Shown here piece by piece: positions 16,831 through 25,334 of a stretch of 41,491 nt of DNA. A program made the translations under genes and the position numbers. Origin of the DNA: a bacterium (GTDB taxonomy: Bacteria > Hydrothermota > DG-26 > JAUXAN01). Location: contig JAUXAN010000020.1 in NCBI GenBank assembly GCA_030619885.1, positions 1 through 41,491 on the forward strand, in the 5' to 3' direction. A model generated the notes under the pieces. That model was not told the DNA's origin. It worked only from the letters and a program-made list of their open reading frames with translations, and made no database searches. Position 1 is the first letter of the stretch; every line of letters begins with the position of its first letter.

Positions 16831-16864
16831 CTGAAAAAGTCTTTCTCCACAACGGGTTTTTCAG
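16831..16864. repeat. CTGAAAAA/TTTTTCAG hairpin
   Basis: Perfect 8-bp arms (16831-16838, 16857-16864) with an 18-base loop, straight after the Fe-S protein gene. The stem is AU-rich and lacks a T-run beyond it, so it is a weak terminator at best or a palindromic repeat. Confidence 0.45.
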
Positions 16865-16882
16865 AACTCTCAAGGAAGGATA

Positions 16883-16911
16883 TTGACAAATGGGTTTAAT
16901 GTATGTAGTAT
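16883..16911 (+). promoter_or_regulatory. sigma-70-type promoter of etfBA
   Basis: TTGACA (16883-16888), 17-base spacer, TAGTAT (16906-16911), 46 bases before the etfB start. Confidence 0.7.
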
Positions 16912-16956
16912 ATAAAAATATACGGAAATTGAATAAAAATTAGCAAAGGAGATGTT

Positions 16957-17745
16957 ATGGATATAATAGTCTGTATCAAAAGGGTGCCTGAAACTGCAGA
17001 GGCAGCCCTCATCATAAACGAGACCAATAGGGGCATAAAAGAAGAGAATCTTACCTTCGATATCAATGAGTCGGATAATTACGCCCTCGAAGAGGCAGTC
17101 CTTTTGAAAGAGAAATTGGGGGGGACTGTTACCCTCGTTACCGTTGGTCCACAACAGTCGGATGAGATATTGAGGATGGGAATGGCAAAAGGTGCTGATA
17201 CGGCAATTAGACTTACAGATGAAAAGTTCGCTCACTCCGACGGGTATGCAATAGCAAATCTTCTCGCAAAGGCGATTAGAGATTTAAAATACGACCTCAT
17301 ATTAACCGGCTGTATGGCAACCGACGACGGCTATACACAGGTTGGCACAACTCTGGCTGAACTCCTCGGGATCCCTCATGCGACTCTTGTATCGGATGTG
17401 GAGATAGAAGACAGTAAGGTAAAGGTTCAGCGTGAACTCGAGGGAGGTCTCTATGAAGCATTGGAGATCGGCCTCCCTGCCCTCCTCACCATCCAGACAG
17501 GTATCAATGAACCCAGATATGCCTCACTTTTGAGTATAAGAAAGGCTGCGAGTAAGGAGATAAAAACTTTGAACTTGCAATCACTTTCTCTGAAAGAAGA
17601 GGATGTTGGTGAAAGCGGGTCAAAAACGAAGATTGAGGTAGTGAACTATCCTCCTGTTGGAAAGAAAGCCGAGCTACTTGAAGGCACACTTGATGAGGTA
17701 TCAACAAAACTTGCGGGTATCTTCAAAGAAAGGGGGCTTCTATGA
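16957..17745 (+). CDS. etfB: electron transfer flavoprotein, beta subunit
   Basis: Beta subunit of ETF, 262 residues, normal length. It opens MDIIVCIKRVPETAEA and has the beta-subunit nucleotide-site segment TDDGYTQVGTTLAELLGIPH, a variant of the usual QAxDGDTxQVG, followed by the LEGGLYEALEIGLPALLTIQ region. With EtfA it forms a soluble FAD heterodimer that accepts electrons from acyl-CoA dehydrogenase. Whether it is an electron-bifurcating ETF, with a second FAD replacing AMP in this subunit, cannot be settled by eye. AAAGGAGA precedes ATG, and the end overlaps etfA by four bases (ATGA), so the two are coupled. Confidence 0.95.
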   Translation: MDIIVCIKRVPETAEAALIINETNRGIKEENLTFDINESDNYALEEAVLLKEKLGGTVTLVTVGPQQSDEILRMGMAKGADTAIRLTDEKFAHSDGYAIANLLAKAIRDLKYDLILTGCMATDDGYTQVGTTLAELLGIPHATLVSDVEIEDSKVKVQRELEGGLYEALEIGLPALLTIQTGINEPRYASLLSIRKAASKEIKTLNLQSLSLKEEDVGESGSKTKIEVVNYPPVGKKAELLEGTLDEVSTKLAGIFKERGLL

Positions 17746-18716
17746 AACAGGTATTCGTAGTCGTTGAACATAGAAGAGGTGAGTTGAGAGACACTACTTA
17801 TGAAACACTAACTCTGGGCAAAAGACTGGGTTCAAAAATCGGAGGAGAACTGACGGCTGTCTTATTAGGTAAGGATGCTGAAGACTTTGCCCGAACACTC
17901 AGTTCTTATGCAAATAAGGTATTCTATGTTGAGGATGAGCAGCTAACCAATTTCAACTCCGAGGTATATCAGATTGTTTTATCTGAACTCATCAAAAAAG
18001 AGAACCCGACTGTTACCATTATGGGACACACGGCATTTGGGATAGACCTCTTACCTGCTCTCGCTACTGAATTAAATTTTCCACTCGCCACAGACTGTGT
18101 GGGTCTCGATTTTGAAGACTCGAAACTCTATGCCACCAGACAGATGTATGGAGGCAAGTTAAATACAAAGATCTTACTCAAAGAGTCACCATCATATTTA
18201 GCAACCATCCGTCAGGCCTCTTTCCCTGCTGAAGAGGGAACATTCAAGGGGGAGGTAGTTCGAGTAGATTCACCTCTAACAGAGGAGATAAAATATCGCA
18301 AGTTTGTAGAGTATGTGGAAGCTGCTGTTGGTGAGGTGGATATAACCCAGGCTGATATTGTGGTTGCAGTTGGTAGAGGCATAAAGGAGAAGGGGAATCT
18401 ACCAATCGTTGAGGAACTCGCCAGTTCTTTAGGTGGTGTTGTCGCCTGTTCCCGTCCTATAGTGGATGCGGGTTGGCTACCCAAGGACAGACAGGTCGGC
18501 TCATCAGGAAAGACCGTCAAGCCGAAACTCTATATCGCAATCGGTATAAGCGGAGCTTTCCAGCACATATCTGGAATGAAGGGTGCAGAGACCATTGTAG
18601 CAATCAATAAAGACCCGAATGCACCCATATTTGGTGAAGCGGATTATGGCATCGTTGGAGATCTATTCAAAATGATGCCTGCTATAAAGGGGAAAATAAG
18701 TGGGCTGAAGGGATAA
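17742..18716 (+). CDS. etfA: electron transfer flavoprotein, alpha subunit
   Basis: Alpha subunit of ETF, 324 residues. The N-terminal domain opens KQVFVVVEHRRGELRDTTYE; the C-terminal FAD domain has VVAVGRGIKEKGNLPIVEEL, a RPIVDAGWLPKDRQVGSSG loop and the signature LYIAIGISGAFQHISGMKGA, followed by NKDPNAPIFGEADYGIVGDL. These bind the FAD that shuttles electrons. AAGGGGG precedes the ATG, which overlaps the etfB stop. The gap after it is filled by a repeat, after which the HdrA fusion begins in the same direction. Confidence 0.96.
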   Translation: MKQVFVVVEHRRGELRDTTYETLTLGKRLGSKIGGELTAVLLGKDAEDFARTLSSYANKVFYVEDEQLTNFNSEVYQIVLSELIKKENPTVTIMGHTAFGIDLLPALATELNFPLATDCVGLDFEDSKLYATRQMYGGKLNTKILLKESPSYLATIRQASFPAEEGTFKGEVVRVDSPLTEEIKYRKFVEYVEAAVGEVDITQADIVVAVGRGIKEKGNLPIVEELASSLGGVVACSRPIVDAGWLPKDRQVGSSGKTVKPKLYIAIGISGAFQHISGMKGAETIVAINKDPNAPIFGEADYGIVGDLFKMMPAIKGKISGLKG

Positions 18717-18734
18717 TTTCAGATAATGCGTAAG

Positions 18735-18889
18735 GAAAAATCCCAAATCCAAATGCTGCCAATACTACTAAATAAATCAATCCCAGTGAATGCTAATATT
18801 TTACTCTTGGTCGATGGAGATATGCTTTTTGTGATTTGGAGATCGGGATTTACTTTGGATTTTGGATTTGGTAGTATTGGGATTTTTCA
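18735..18889. repeat. inverted-repeat element with TTTGGATTTTGGATTT tract, copy 1
   Basis: The left end has GAAAAATCCCA and CAATACTAC with about 15 bases between them; the right end has GTAGTATTGGGATTTTTC, the inverse of the two joined. The right half (18833-18887) is also repeated directly at 23492-23544 with about six mismatches. It lies wholly inside the etfA-HdrA gap. Confidence 0.7.
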
Positions 18890-18918
18890 GATTAATGCAT
18901 AATCTGGGATAATTTCAT

Positions 18919-21900
18919 ATGGTAAATATTGGTGTCTATATCTGTCACTGCGGGGTAAATATTAGGACCACCGTAGATGTGGAGGGGGTAACAAAATTTG
19001 CTGGACAACTGGATAATGTCGTCATCGCCCGAGATTATGCATATATGTGCTCCGACCCAGGACAGGCACTGATTAAAAAAGATATAGATGAGTTTGGATT
19101 GAACAGGGTGGTAGTTGTCGCCTGTTCCCCCTTGATGCACCAGTCAACCTTCAGAAGGGTGGTAGAGAGTGTAGGGTTGAACCCTTACCTCTTCGAGATG
19201 GCTAATATCAGAGAACAGTGCTCCTGGGTGCATAAAGATAAAGAGATGGCTACGAAAAAAGCGATGACTATTGTGGCGAGTTCTATCGCAAGGGCATCAC
19301 TGCTCAATCCATTGGAAGAAAAAGAGGTCGATGTTATACCAAGCGCATTAGTAGTTGGAGGAGGTATAGCAGGCATCCAGTCTTCTTTAGATATTGCGAA
19401 TGCAGGATTTGATGTACATTTAGTAGAAAAAGAGCCATCAATTGGCGGAAGGATGGCTCAACTCGATAAAACATTTCCCACTTTAGACTGCTCAGCCTGT
19501 ATACTGACCCCGAAGATGACAGAAGTAGGAGAACATCCAAATATAGAATTACACACTTATGCAGAAGTGATGGATGTAGAAGGATGCATAGGAAATTTCA
19601 AAGTCAAAATAAAGAAGAAGTCTACTTATGTTGATTGGAGCAAATGTAATGGATGTGGTGAATGTGAACCGGCCTGTCCTGTGAGTGTGTGGAGTGAGTT
19701 TGATGCACTAATCTCCAAGAGGAAAGCCATATATAGACCATTCCCTCAGGCAGTGCCAAACAAATTTACGATTGAAAAAAAAGGGATTCCACCATGCAGA
19801 ATGGCTTGCCCGGCAGGTGTAAATGTTCAGGGATATATATCATTGATAAGTCAGGGCAAGTTCAAAGAAGCGCTCGCTCTTGAAAGAGAGGCGAATCCAT
19901 TCCCATCCGTCTGCGGACGGGTATGTACTCACCCCTGTGAAGATGAATGTAAAAGGGTTGAATATGATGAGCCGATAGCGATTAGATCTCTAAAACGATT
20001 CATCGCCGATTATGAAAAAGAGAAGGAAGAAGTTGAACTTCCCCCCAAGAGAAAGGAGAGAGTGGCTATAATTGGTTCAGGACCAGCAGGACTTAGCTGT
20101 GCTTACTGGCTTGCAAGGGGAGGTTATAATGTCACCGTGTTCGAATCCCTCCAGGTTATAGGCGGGATGTTATATGCAGGTATTCCAGACTTCAGACTAC
20201 CAAAGAAGATGCTTAAAAGAGATGTGGATTACATACTGGATTATGGGGTAGAAGTTAAGACCAATCAAAAGTTAGTCAGGGATTTTACCTTTTCAGATTT
20301 ATATAATCGAGGGTATTCAGCGATATTACTCGCTACCGGTGCACATAAAGAGAGGAGATTGAACATACCCGGAGAAGATTTGAAAGGAGTATTATACTGT
20401 ATTCAATTCTTACAGGATGTGAATCTTAAAAGAGATGTCGAGATAGGAAAGAGAGTTGTAGTAGTTGGTGGTGGGAATGCAGCTTTTGATGCGGCAAGAA
20501 CCGCCTTAAGATTGGGTGCAGAGGATGTGACGATCGTTTACAGAAGGTCCAGAGCAGAGTTACCAGCAAATGATGAGGAGGTAATAGCGGCTGAAGAAGA
20601 GGGAATAAAAATCAAATATCTTGCCGCACCTACCAGAATTTTGGGAGGGGATGGAAAGGTTATTGGTATGGAATGTGTGCGAATGGAATTGGGTGAAGTA
20701 GATGATACAGGGAGGAGAAGACCCATTCCTGTAGAAGGTTCAGAATTCCAGATAGATGTGGATACGATAATACCCACAATAAGTCAATCACCGGATCTCG
20801 AATTCTTACATGCTGAGACAGGTCTTGAGAAGACTCGATGGGATACACTCGTGGTCGATCCTGTGACCCTTGAAACGACTATACCAGGAACCTTCGCTGC
20901 AGGTGATGTGGTAAGCGGTGCTGCTACTGTGATAGAGGCCATCGCTGGAGGGAAAGAAGCATCGGTTTCGATAGATAGATATTTAAAAGGATTGGATATG
21001 AGAAAAGGGAGAAAATCTGAACTGAAGCCTGTTGAAGAATTCCCAATACCAGAGAAGAGGAAAAAAAAAGTAAATACCCACTCCCTTCCGGTGGAAGAAA
21101 GGGTGAAAAGTTTTAAGGAAGTTGATTTTGGTTACAATTTAGAACATGCAATTGAGGAGGCAGATAGGTGTCTAAATTGTGGTGTATGTTCGGAGTGTGG
21201 TGAGTGTAAGAAAGTGTGCGAACCGGAGGCGATAATTTATGAACAGAAAGAGGAGATCATGGAGGTCGATGTTGGAACGATAGTTGTCGCTACAGGATTT
21301 GACTCCTTCGATGCGAGCTTGAAGCCAGAATTTGGATATGGCCTATACGACAATGTCATTACAGGTTTAGAGTTTGAAAGACTATCATCCCCTTCCGGTC
21401 CAACTAAAGGCGAAATCATCATAAATGGCAAAGAGCCAAAAGCCATTGTATTCATTCATTGCGTTGGTTCCCGTGATAAGAGTGTTGGCAATGAATACTG
21501 TTCTCGTGTCTGTTGTATGTATACCGCCAAACACGCCCATTTGATAAAAGAGAAGATTCCCGATGCGAAAATAACCATATTCTATATGGATATGAGGGCA
21601 TTTGGTAAAGGGTTTGAGGAATTTTATGATAGGGTGAGAGAAGAGGGAATTATATACAGAAGAGGGAACGCTTCGGAAATATATAAGAAGAATGGAAAAC
21701 TTGTAGTAAGGGCGGAGGATACACTTCTTGGCAAACCCATTGAAGTGGAAGCAGACCTCGTCGTTTTAGCAACGGGTATTGTCTCACGAAAAGAGACAAA
21801 AGAAGTGGCGAATCTACTGAAACTTTCACGGTCTTCTGACGGCTTCTTTTTAGAGGCGCATCCAAAACTGCGACCCGTCGATACGGCTACCGATGGCATA

Positions 21901-22284
21901 TATCTGGCAGGGTGCTGTCAAGGACCTAAAGACATTCCAGATACGGTGGCACAGGCAAAGGGTGCTGCATCGTCTGCAATTATTCCGATGTCGCAGGGTA
22001 AGGTCAAGGTTGAGCCCATCACTTCTACCATTGATGAAGATATCTGCTCTGGATGCAGGGTCTGCGAACCATTATGTACATACAGCGCCCTTTTATTCGA
22101 TGAAGGGAAAAAGATTATGTTTGTAAATGATATTATCTGTAAAGGGTGTGGCAGTTGTGGTGCTGCCTGTCCAGCCGGTGCCATATCTATGAACCATTTC
22201 ACCAATGAACAAGTGCTTGCACAGATAGAAGCACTAATTTCAGTACACACGGATTTCACGGAAGCCACGGATTTCACAGATTAG
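18919..22284 (+). CDS. HdrA-like flavoprotein with inserted GltD-type NAD(P)H oxidoreductase
   Basis: A 1121-residue fusion. Residues 1-280 are HdrA: YICHCGVNI, FAD motif VVGGGIAGIQSS (near 144), DCSACILTPKMTEV, and a [4Fe-4S] motif CNGCGECEPACP (near 243). Residues about 290-720 are a GltD/NfnB-type module: CRMACPAGVNVQGYI, GSGPAGLSCAYWLARGGYNV (FAD, near 382), VVVVGGGNAAFDAARTA (NAD(P), near 514) and TFAAGDVVSGAATV. HdrA resumes with CLNCGVCSECGECKKVC (near 751), HCVGSRD and YCSRVCCMYTAKHAH, and ends in two ferredoxin motifs, CSGCRVCEPLC and CKGCGSCGAACPAGA. It probably exchanges electrons between NAD(P)H and Fe-S partners, possibly by flavin-based bifurcation; the ETF and HdrD-like genes just upstream are likely partners. 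The last ~15 residues come from a repeat. Confidence 0.93.
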   Translation: MVNIGVYICHCGVNIRTTVDVEGVTKFAGQLDNVVIARDYAYMCSDPGQALIKKDIDEFGLNRVVVVACSPLMHQSTFRRVVESVGLNPYLFEMANIREQCSWVHKDKEMATKKAMTIVASSIARASLLNPLEEKEVDVIPSALVVGGGIAGIQSSLDIANAGFDVHLVEKEPSIGGRMAQLDKTFPTLDCSACILTPKMTEVGEHPNIELHTYAEVMDVEGCIGNFKVKIKKKSTYVDWSKCNGCGECEPACPVSVWSEFDALISKRKAIYRPFPQAVPNKFTIEKKGIPPCRMACPAGVNVQGYISLISQGKFKEALALEREANPFPSVCGRVCTHPCEDECKRVEYDEPIAIRSLKRFIADYEKEKEEVELPPKRKERVAIIGSGPAGLSCAYWLARGGYNVTVFESLQVIGGMLYAGIPDFRLPKKMLKRDVDYILDYGVEVKTNQKLVRDFTFSDLYNRGYSAILLATGAHKERRLNIPGEDLKGVLYCIQFLQDVNLKRDVEIGKRVVVVGGGNAAFDAARTALRLGAEDVTIVYRRSRAELPANDEEVIAAEEEGIKIKYLAAPTRILGGDGKVIGMECVRMELGEVDDTGRRRPIPVEGSEFQIDVDTIIPTISQSPDLEFLHAETGLEKTRWDTLVVDPVTLETTIPGTFAAGDVVSGAATVIEAIAGGKEASVSIDRYLKGLDMRKGRKSELKPVEEFPIPEKRKKKVNTHSLPVEERVKSFKEVDFGYNLEHAIEEADRCLNCGVCSECGECKKVCEPEAIIYEQKEEIMEVDVGTIVVATGFDSFDASLKPEFGYGLYDNVITGLEFERLSSPSGPTKGEIIINGKEPKAIVFIHCVGSRDKSVGNEYCSRVCCMYTAKHAHLIKEKIPDAKITIFYMDMRAFGKGFEEFYDRVREEGIIYRRGNASEIYKKNGKLVVRAEDTLLGKPIEVEADLVVLATGIVSRKETKEVANLLKLSRSSDGFFLEAHPKLRPVDTATDGIYLAGCCQGPKDIPDTVAQAKGAASSAIIPMSQGKVKVEPITSTIDEDICSGCRVCEPLCTYSALLFDEGKKIMFVNDIICKGCGSCGAACPAGAISMNHFTNEQVLAQIEALISVHTDFTEATDFTD

Positions 22285-22293
22285 TAATCTGTG
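22240..22293. repeat. CACGGATTTCAC repeat forming the gene's 3' end
   Basis: Direct copies CACGGATTTCACGGA and CACGGATTTCACAGA (22248-22280) run into the perfect palindrome CACAGATTA-G-TAATCTGTG (22275-22293). The stop codon TAG of the HdrA fusion lies inside the palindrome, and the translated tail reads VHTDFTEATDFTD. Confidence 0.8.
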
Positions 22294-22335
22294 TTCAGGT
22301 ATAGCAATGAAGATTCATAAAGAGTTTAAAGATAT

Positions 22336-22399
22336 AATCCGTGTAATCTGTGGCTTGGAATATCTTACAAGTTTTAGCCGTGGTCAAGTGAATATTTAC
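22336..22399 (+). repeat. dispersed leader repeat, copy 2
   Basis: AATCCGTGTAATCTGTGGCT, then TGGAATA and GTGGTCAAGTGAATATTTAC, matching 5200-5284 in block order. It ends one base before the meaB ATG and thus forms its whole visible leader; no standard ribosome site is present. Confidence 0.7.
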
Positions 22400-22400
22400 G

Positions 22401-23336
22401 ATGAAATTGGTTGATGATTTACTCAAGGGCAACCGTGTAGCCTTATCAAAGACGATTTCTAAGATAGAGAATGATGGACCTGAGAGTGAAGAGGCTGTGG
22501 GATTGCTTTTCAAACATACAGGCAGAGCTTATTATATCGGTGTAACGGGTCCTCCAGGGGCAGGTAAGAGCACTCTTGTTGATAGACTTGCAAACAGGAT
22601 TTTAGACAGAAAAGAAAAATTGGGTATCATTGCAGTAGACCCAACATCGTCTTTCTCTGGTGGCGCCCTGCTCGGGGATAGAGTCAGGATGTCGGACTTG
22701 AGCACAAGAGAAGGGGTATTTATCAGGAGTATGGCTACAAGAGGAAGTCTTGGGGGACTTGCAACAACTACCAAAGATGTGGCACTCTGTTTTGATGCCT
22801 TCGGTATGGATTATGTAGTTATAGAAACGATAGGTGTCGGACAGGTTGAGCTCGATATAGCAGATACCTGTGATACCACGATAGTGGTGCTTGTTCCGGA
22901 ATCGGGGGATAGTATTCAGGCGATGAAGGCAGGACTGATGGAGATTGCAGACATCATAGTAGTCAACAAGGGAGATAGGGAGGGTGCAGAGCAGATGGTA
23001 GCAGAACTGAAATTCATATCGAGGTTGAGAGAAAGGGACGATGAATGGGAATACCCCATTTTGCAGACAGAGGCAATTAATGACAAAGGTGTGGACGAAC
23101 TCTTAACCGCAATTCTTTCACACAAAAAGCACCTTAAAAAGACCGGTAAATTTGAACTGAACAGAAAAAGGCAGATCAAACTGAGGGTAAAAGAACTGGT
23201 AGAAAAAAAGATCAAGCTACATTTAGAAGAACAGGTCCTCTCTGAAGAGGATTTAAATAGGTATGTACACAGAGCTTACAAAAAGAAGACGACCCCATTT
23301 CAAATAGCCGAAGAGATATTCAAAAAGATAAAATAA
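22401..23336 (+). CDS. meaB: methylmalonyl-CoA mutase-associated G-protein chaperone (MeaB/ArgK)
   Basis: SIMIBI-class GTPase of 311 residues that protects and reloads the B12 cofactor of acyl-CoA mutases. Walker A GPPGAGKST starts near residue 50; the family segments IAVDPTSSFSGGALLGDRVR, RSMATRGSLGGLA, the switch region VIETIGVGQVELDI and the guanine-specificity NKGD follow. Length is normal. The gene lies between the HdrA fusion and the mutase catalytic subunit in the same direction, which supports its role. Its ATG is preceded by a repeat and has no clear ribosome site. Confidence 0.95.
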   Translation: MKLVDDLLKGNRVALSKTISKIENDGPESEEAVGLLFKHTGRAYYIGVTGPPGAGKSTLVDRLANRILDRKEKLGIIAVDPTSSFSGGALLGDRVRMSDLSTREGVFIRSMATRGSLGGLATTTKDVALCFDAFGMDYVVIETIGVGQVELDIADTCDTTIVVLVPESGDSIQAMKAGLMEIADIIVVNKGDREGAEQMVAELKFISRLRERDDEWEYPILQTEAINDKGVDELLTAILSHKKHLKKTGKFELNRKRQIKLRVKELVEKKIKLHLEEQVLSEEDLNRYVHRAYKKKTTPFQIAEEIFKKIK

Positions 23337-23491
23337 ATAGGGACAACCTATCTTCGTTATTTGTTATTCGTTCAATTAGTCGCCGATATTTGCCTCTGAC
23401 AAAAGATCGGCTCCTTTTGGGCATATAGTAAGCAGGACTTGTGGCAGTATGCGCTAACCGCAAACCGATAACCTATAACCGAATATATTTG

Positions 23492-23544
23492 GATTTGGAA
23501 ATTGGGATTTAATTTGGATTTTGGATTTAGCAGTATTTGGATTT
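23492..23544. repeat. TTTGGATTTTGGATTT tract, copy 2
   Basis: Direct repeat of 18833-18887 with about six mismatches; the inverted left half seen in copy 1 is missing here. Confidence 0.7.
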
Positions 23545-23571
23545 AAAAACGCGGTGTTCCCTCTTTTTCCC

Positions 23572-23599
23572 TTGACATCATTGAATATCTGATTAGACT
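23572..23599 (+). promoter_or_regulatory. candidate promoter of the acyl-CoA mutase gene
   Basis: TTGACA (23572-23577), 16-base spacer, TAGACT (23594-23599). The -10 is imperfect. It is followed by GGAGGTGGG just before the gene start. Confidence 0.5.
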
Positions 23600-23642
23600 T
23601 GAAAAAGTTATTGAAAATAGTTAGAATTGGAGGTGGGATAGA

Positions 23643-25301
23643 ATGGATAATTTGAATGAGATTAAAAAAGACTATGAAAAATGGAAGAAGAAAGCAGAAG
23701 AATTTTCTAAAGGGAAGCTAAAAAAGGCTGAGACTGTCTCAGGAGAACCGGTTGATTTATTGTATACACCGCTCGATATAGAAAATTTGGATTACCAAAA
23801 GGATCTGGGTTTCCCCGGGGTATATCCTTATACAAGGGGTGTCTATCCAAATATGTACAGAGGAAGACTGTGGACTATGCGCCAGTTCTCTGGCTTTGGA
23901 ACTCCAGAGGAGACAAATGAAAGATATAAATTCCTTCTAAAACACGGTCAGACAGGACTCTCTGTTGCCTTCCATCTGCCCACTATCTATGGAAGGGATT
24001 CTGACCATCCTTTTTCTAAAGGTGAGGTTGGTAAATGCGGCGTTGCAGTAGATTCTTTGGCAGATATGGAGATTATCTTCGACGGTATCCCCCTTGACAA
24101 GGTATCTACCTCAATGACGATAAATGCGCCCGCTTCTATTCTGCTTGCTATGTATATCGCTGTGGGTGAAAAACAGAGAGTTCCTTCCAAAATCCTTACA
24201 GGAACCATACAGAACGACATATTGAAAGAATACATTGCCCAAAAATCGTGGATATTTCCTCCCAAACCATCTATGAAAATCATTACAGATATTTTTGCAT
24301 ACAGTGCAGAGAATGTTCCAAAATGGAATACCATATCTATAAGTGGATACCATATAAGAGAGGCAGGCTCGACTGCGGTTCAGGAACTTGCTTTTACCTT
24401 AGCAGATGGTCTTGCTTATGTGAAGGCAGGCATTGAGTCGGGACTCGATGTGGATACATTTGCCCCAAGGTTTTCTTTGTTCTTCAACTCTCATTTAGAC
24501 TTTTTTGAGGAGGTAGCGAAGTATCGTGCTGCACGTAGAATCTGGGCGAAACAGATGAAAGAAAAATATGGGGCGAAAGACCCAAAGTCATACCTGATGA
24601 GATTTCATACACAGACAGCGGGATGCAGCCTCACTGCCCAGCAACCTGAAAATAATATTGTGAGGACTGCTTTTCAGGCTTTAGCAGCTGTTTTAGGAGG
24701 AACGCAGAGCCTCCACACCAACTCTATGGATGAGACCTATGCTTTGCCAGCCGAAAAGGCTGTCAAGATAGCCCTCAGAACCCAGCAGTTGATTGCTTAT
24801 GAGACAGGTGTTGCGAATACAATCGACCCACTCGCAGGTTCTTACTATGTCGAAGCCCTGACAGATTATATGGAGAAGAAGACTTACGAATATTTTGGCA
24901 AGATTGAATCGCTCGGTGGGGTAGAAAGTGCGATAGATAAAGGATTTTTCCAGAGGGAGATAGCAGATGCCGCATACAGGTATCAGAAAGCAATAGAAGA
25001 CGGAGACAAGACGATGGTAGGTGTCAATAAGTTTGTTGATGAGGTTGAGCCCGAGATAGAACTTTTGCGAATTGACCCGTCTGTAGAAAAACATCAAATA
25101 GACAGGCTTAAGCAGGTTCGTAAAGAGAGAAACAATACCAGGGTAAAGGAGACCTTAAAAGAGTTAAAAAATGCTGCAAACAATGGTGATAATTTGATAC
25201 CAAGGATACTCGATGCGGTAAAATCTTATGCCACTATTGGTGAAATGATAGATGTTATGAGAGAAGAATTCGGTGAATATAAAGAACCACCGATATTTTA
25301 A
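23643..25301 (+). CDS. B12-dependent acyl-CoA mutase, large (catalytic) subunit
   Basis: Catalytic TIM-barrel subunit of the methylmalonyl-CoA mutase family, 552 residues, lacking the C-terminal B12-binding domain, as in two-subunit enzymes; no small subunit gene is in the window. Conserved blocks include [53 protein letters not shown] and [13 protein letters not shown]. By alignment with the Propionibacterium enzyme, Tyr89 is kept (YPNMY) and the His244 region is kept, but Arg207, which binds the methylmalonyl carboxylate, is Gln ([10 protein letters not shown] instead of the usual ARGTYIFPP). The Tyr/Gln pair is not the methylmalonyl (Tyr/Arg) or isobutyryl (Phe/Gln) signature, so the substrate is uncertain. 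meaB lies upstream. Confidence 0.93.
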   Translation: MDNLNEIKKDYEKWKKKAEEFSKGKLKKAETVSGEPVDLLYTPLDIENLDYQKDLGFPGVYPYTRGVYPNMYRGRLWTMRQFSGFGTPEETNERYKFLLKHGQTGLSVAFHLPTIYGRDSDHPFSKGEVGKCGVAVDSLADMEIIFDGIPLDKVSTSMTINAPASILLAMYIAVGEKQRVPSKILTGTIQNDILKEYIAQKSWIFPPKPSMKIITDIFAYSAENVPKWNTISISGYHIREAGSTAVQELAFTLADGLAYVKAGIESGLDVDTFAPRFSLFFNSHLDFFEEVAKYRAARRIWAKQMKEKYGAKDPKSYLMRFHTQTAGCSLTAQQPENNIVRTAFQALAAVLGGTQSLHTNSMDETYALPAEKAVKIALRTQQLIAYETGVANTIDPLAGSYYVEALTDYMEKKTYEYFGKIESLGGVESAIDKGFFQREIADAAYRYQKAIEDGDKTMVGVNKFVDEVEPEIELLRIDPSVEKHQIDRLKQVRKERNNTRVKETLKELKNAANNGDNLIPRILDAVKSYATIGEMIDVMREEFGEYKEPPIF

Positions 25302-25334
25302 GTGTCAAGCTTTGAACTTGACAAAGGAGGTTTT

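Larger units (their letters stand above)
23337..23642. other. gene-free gap between meaB and the mutase gene
   Basis: Holds a weak hairpin GCCGAT (23382-23387) / ATCGGC (23406-23411) followed by TCCTTTT, which might end meaB transcription; short repetitive AACCGATAACC and TTCGTTATT tracts; a second copy of the TTTGGATTTTGGATTT repeat (23492-23544); and the mutase promoter. I see no cobalamin riboswitch. Confidence 0.6.

Noticed and set aside
16831-16864. Terminator after the HdrD-like gene
   Set aside because: The stem is AU-rich with a long loop and no T-run; kept only as a hairpin.
23337-23642. Possible cobalamin riboswitch before the B12-dependent mutase
   Set aside because: I found no B12-box-like conserved core; the gap is accounted for by repeats, a weak hairpin and a promoter.
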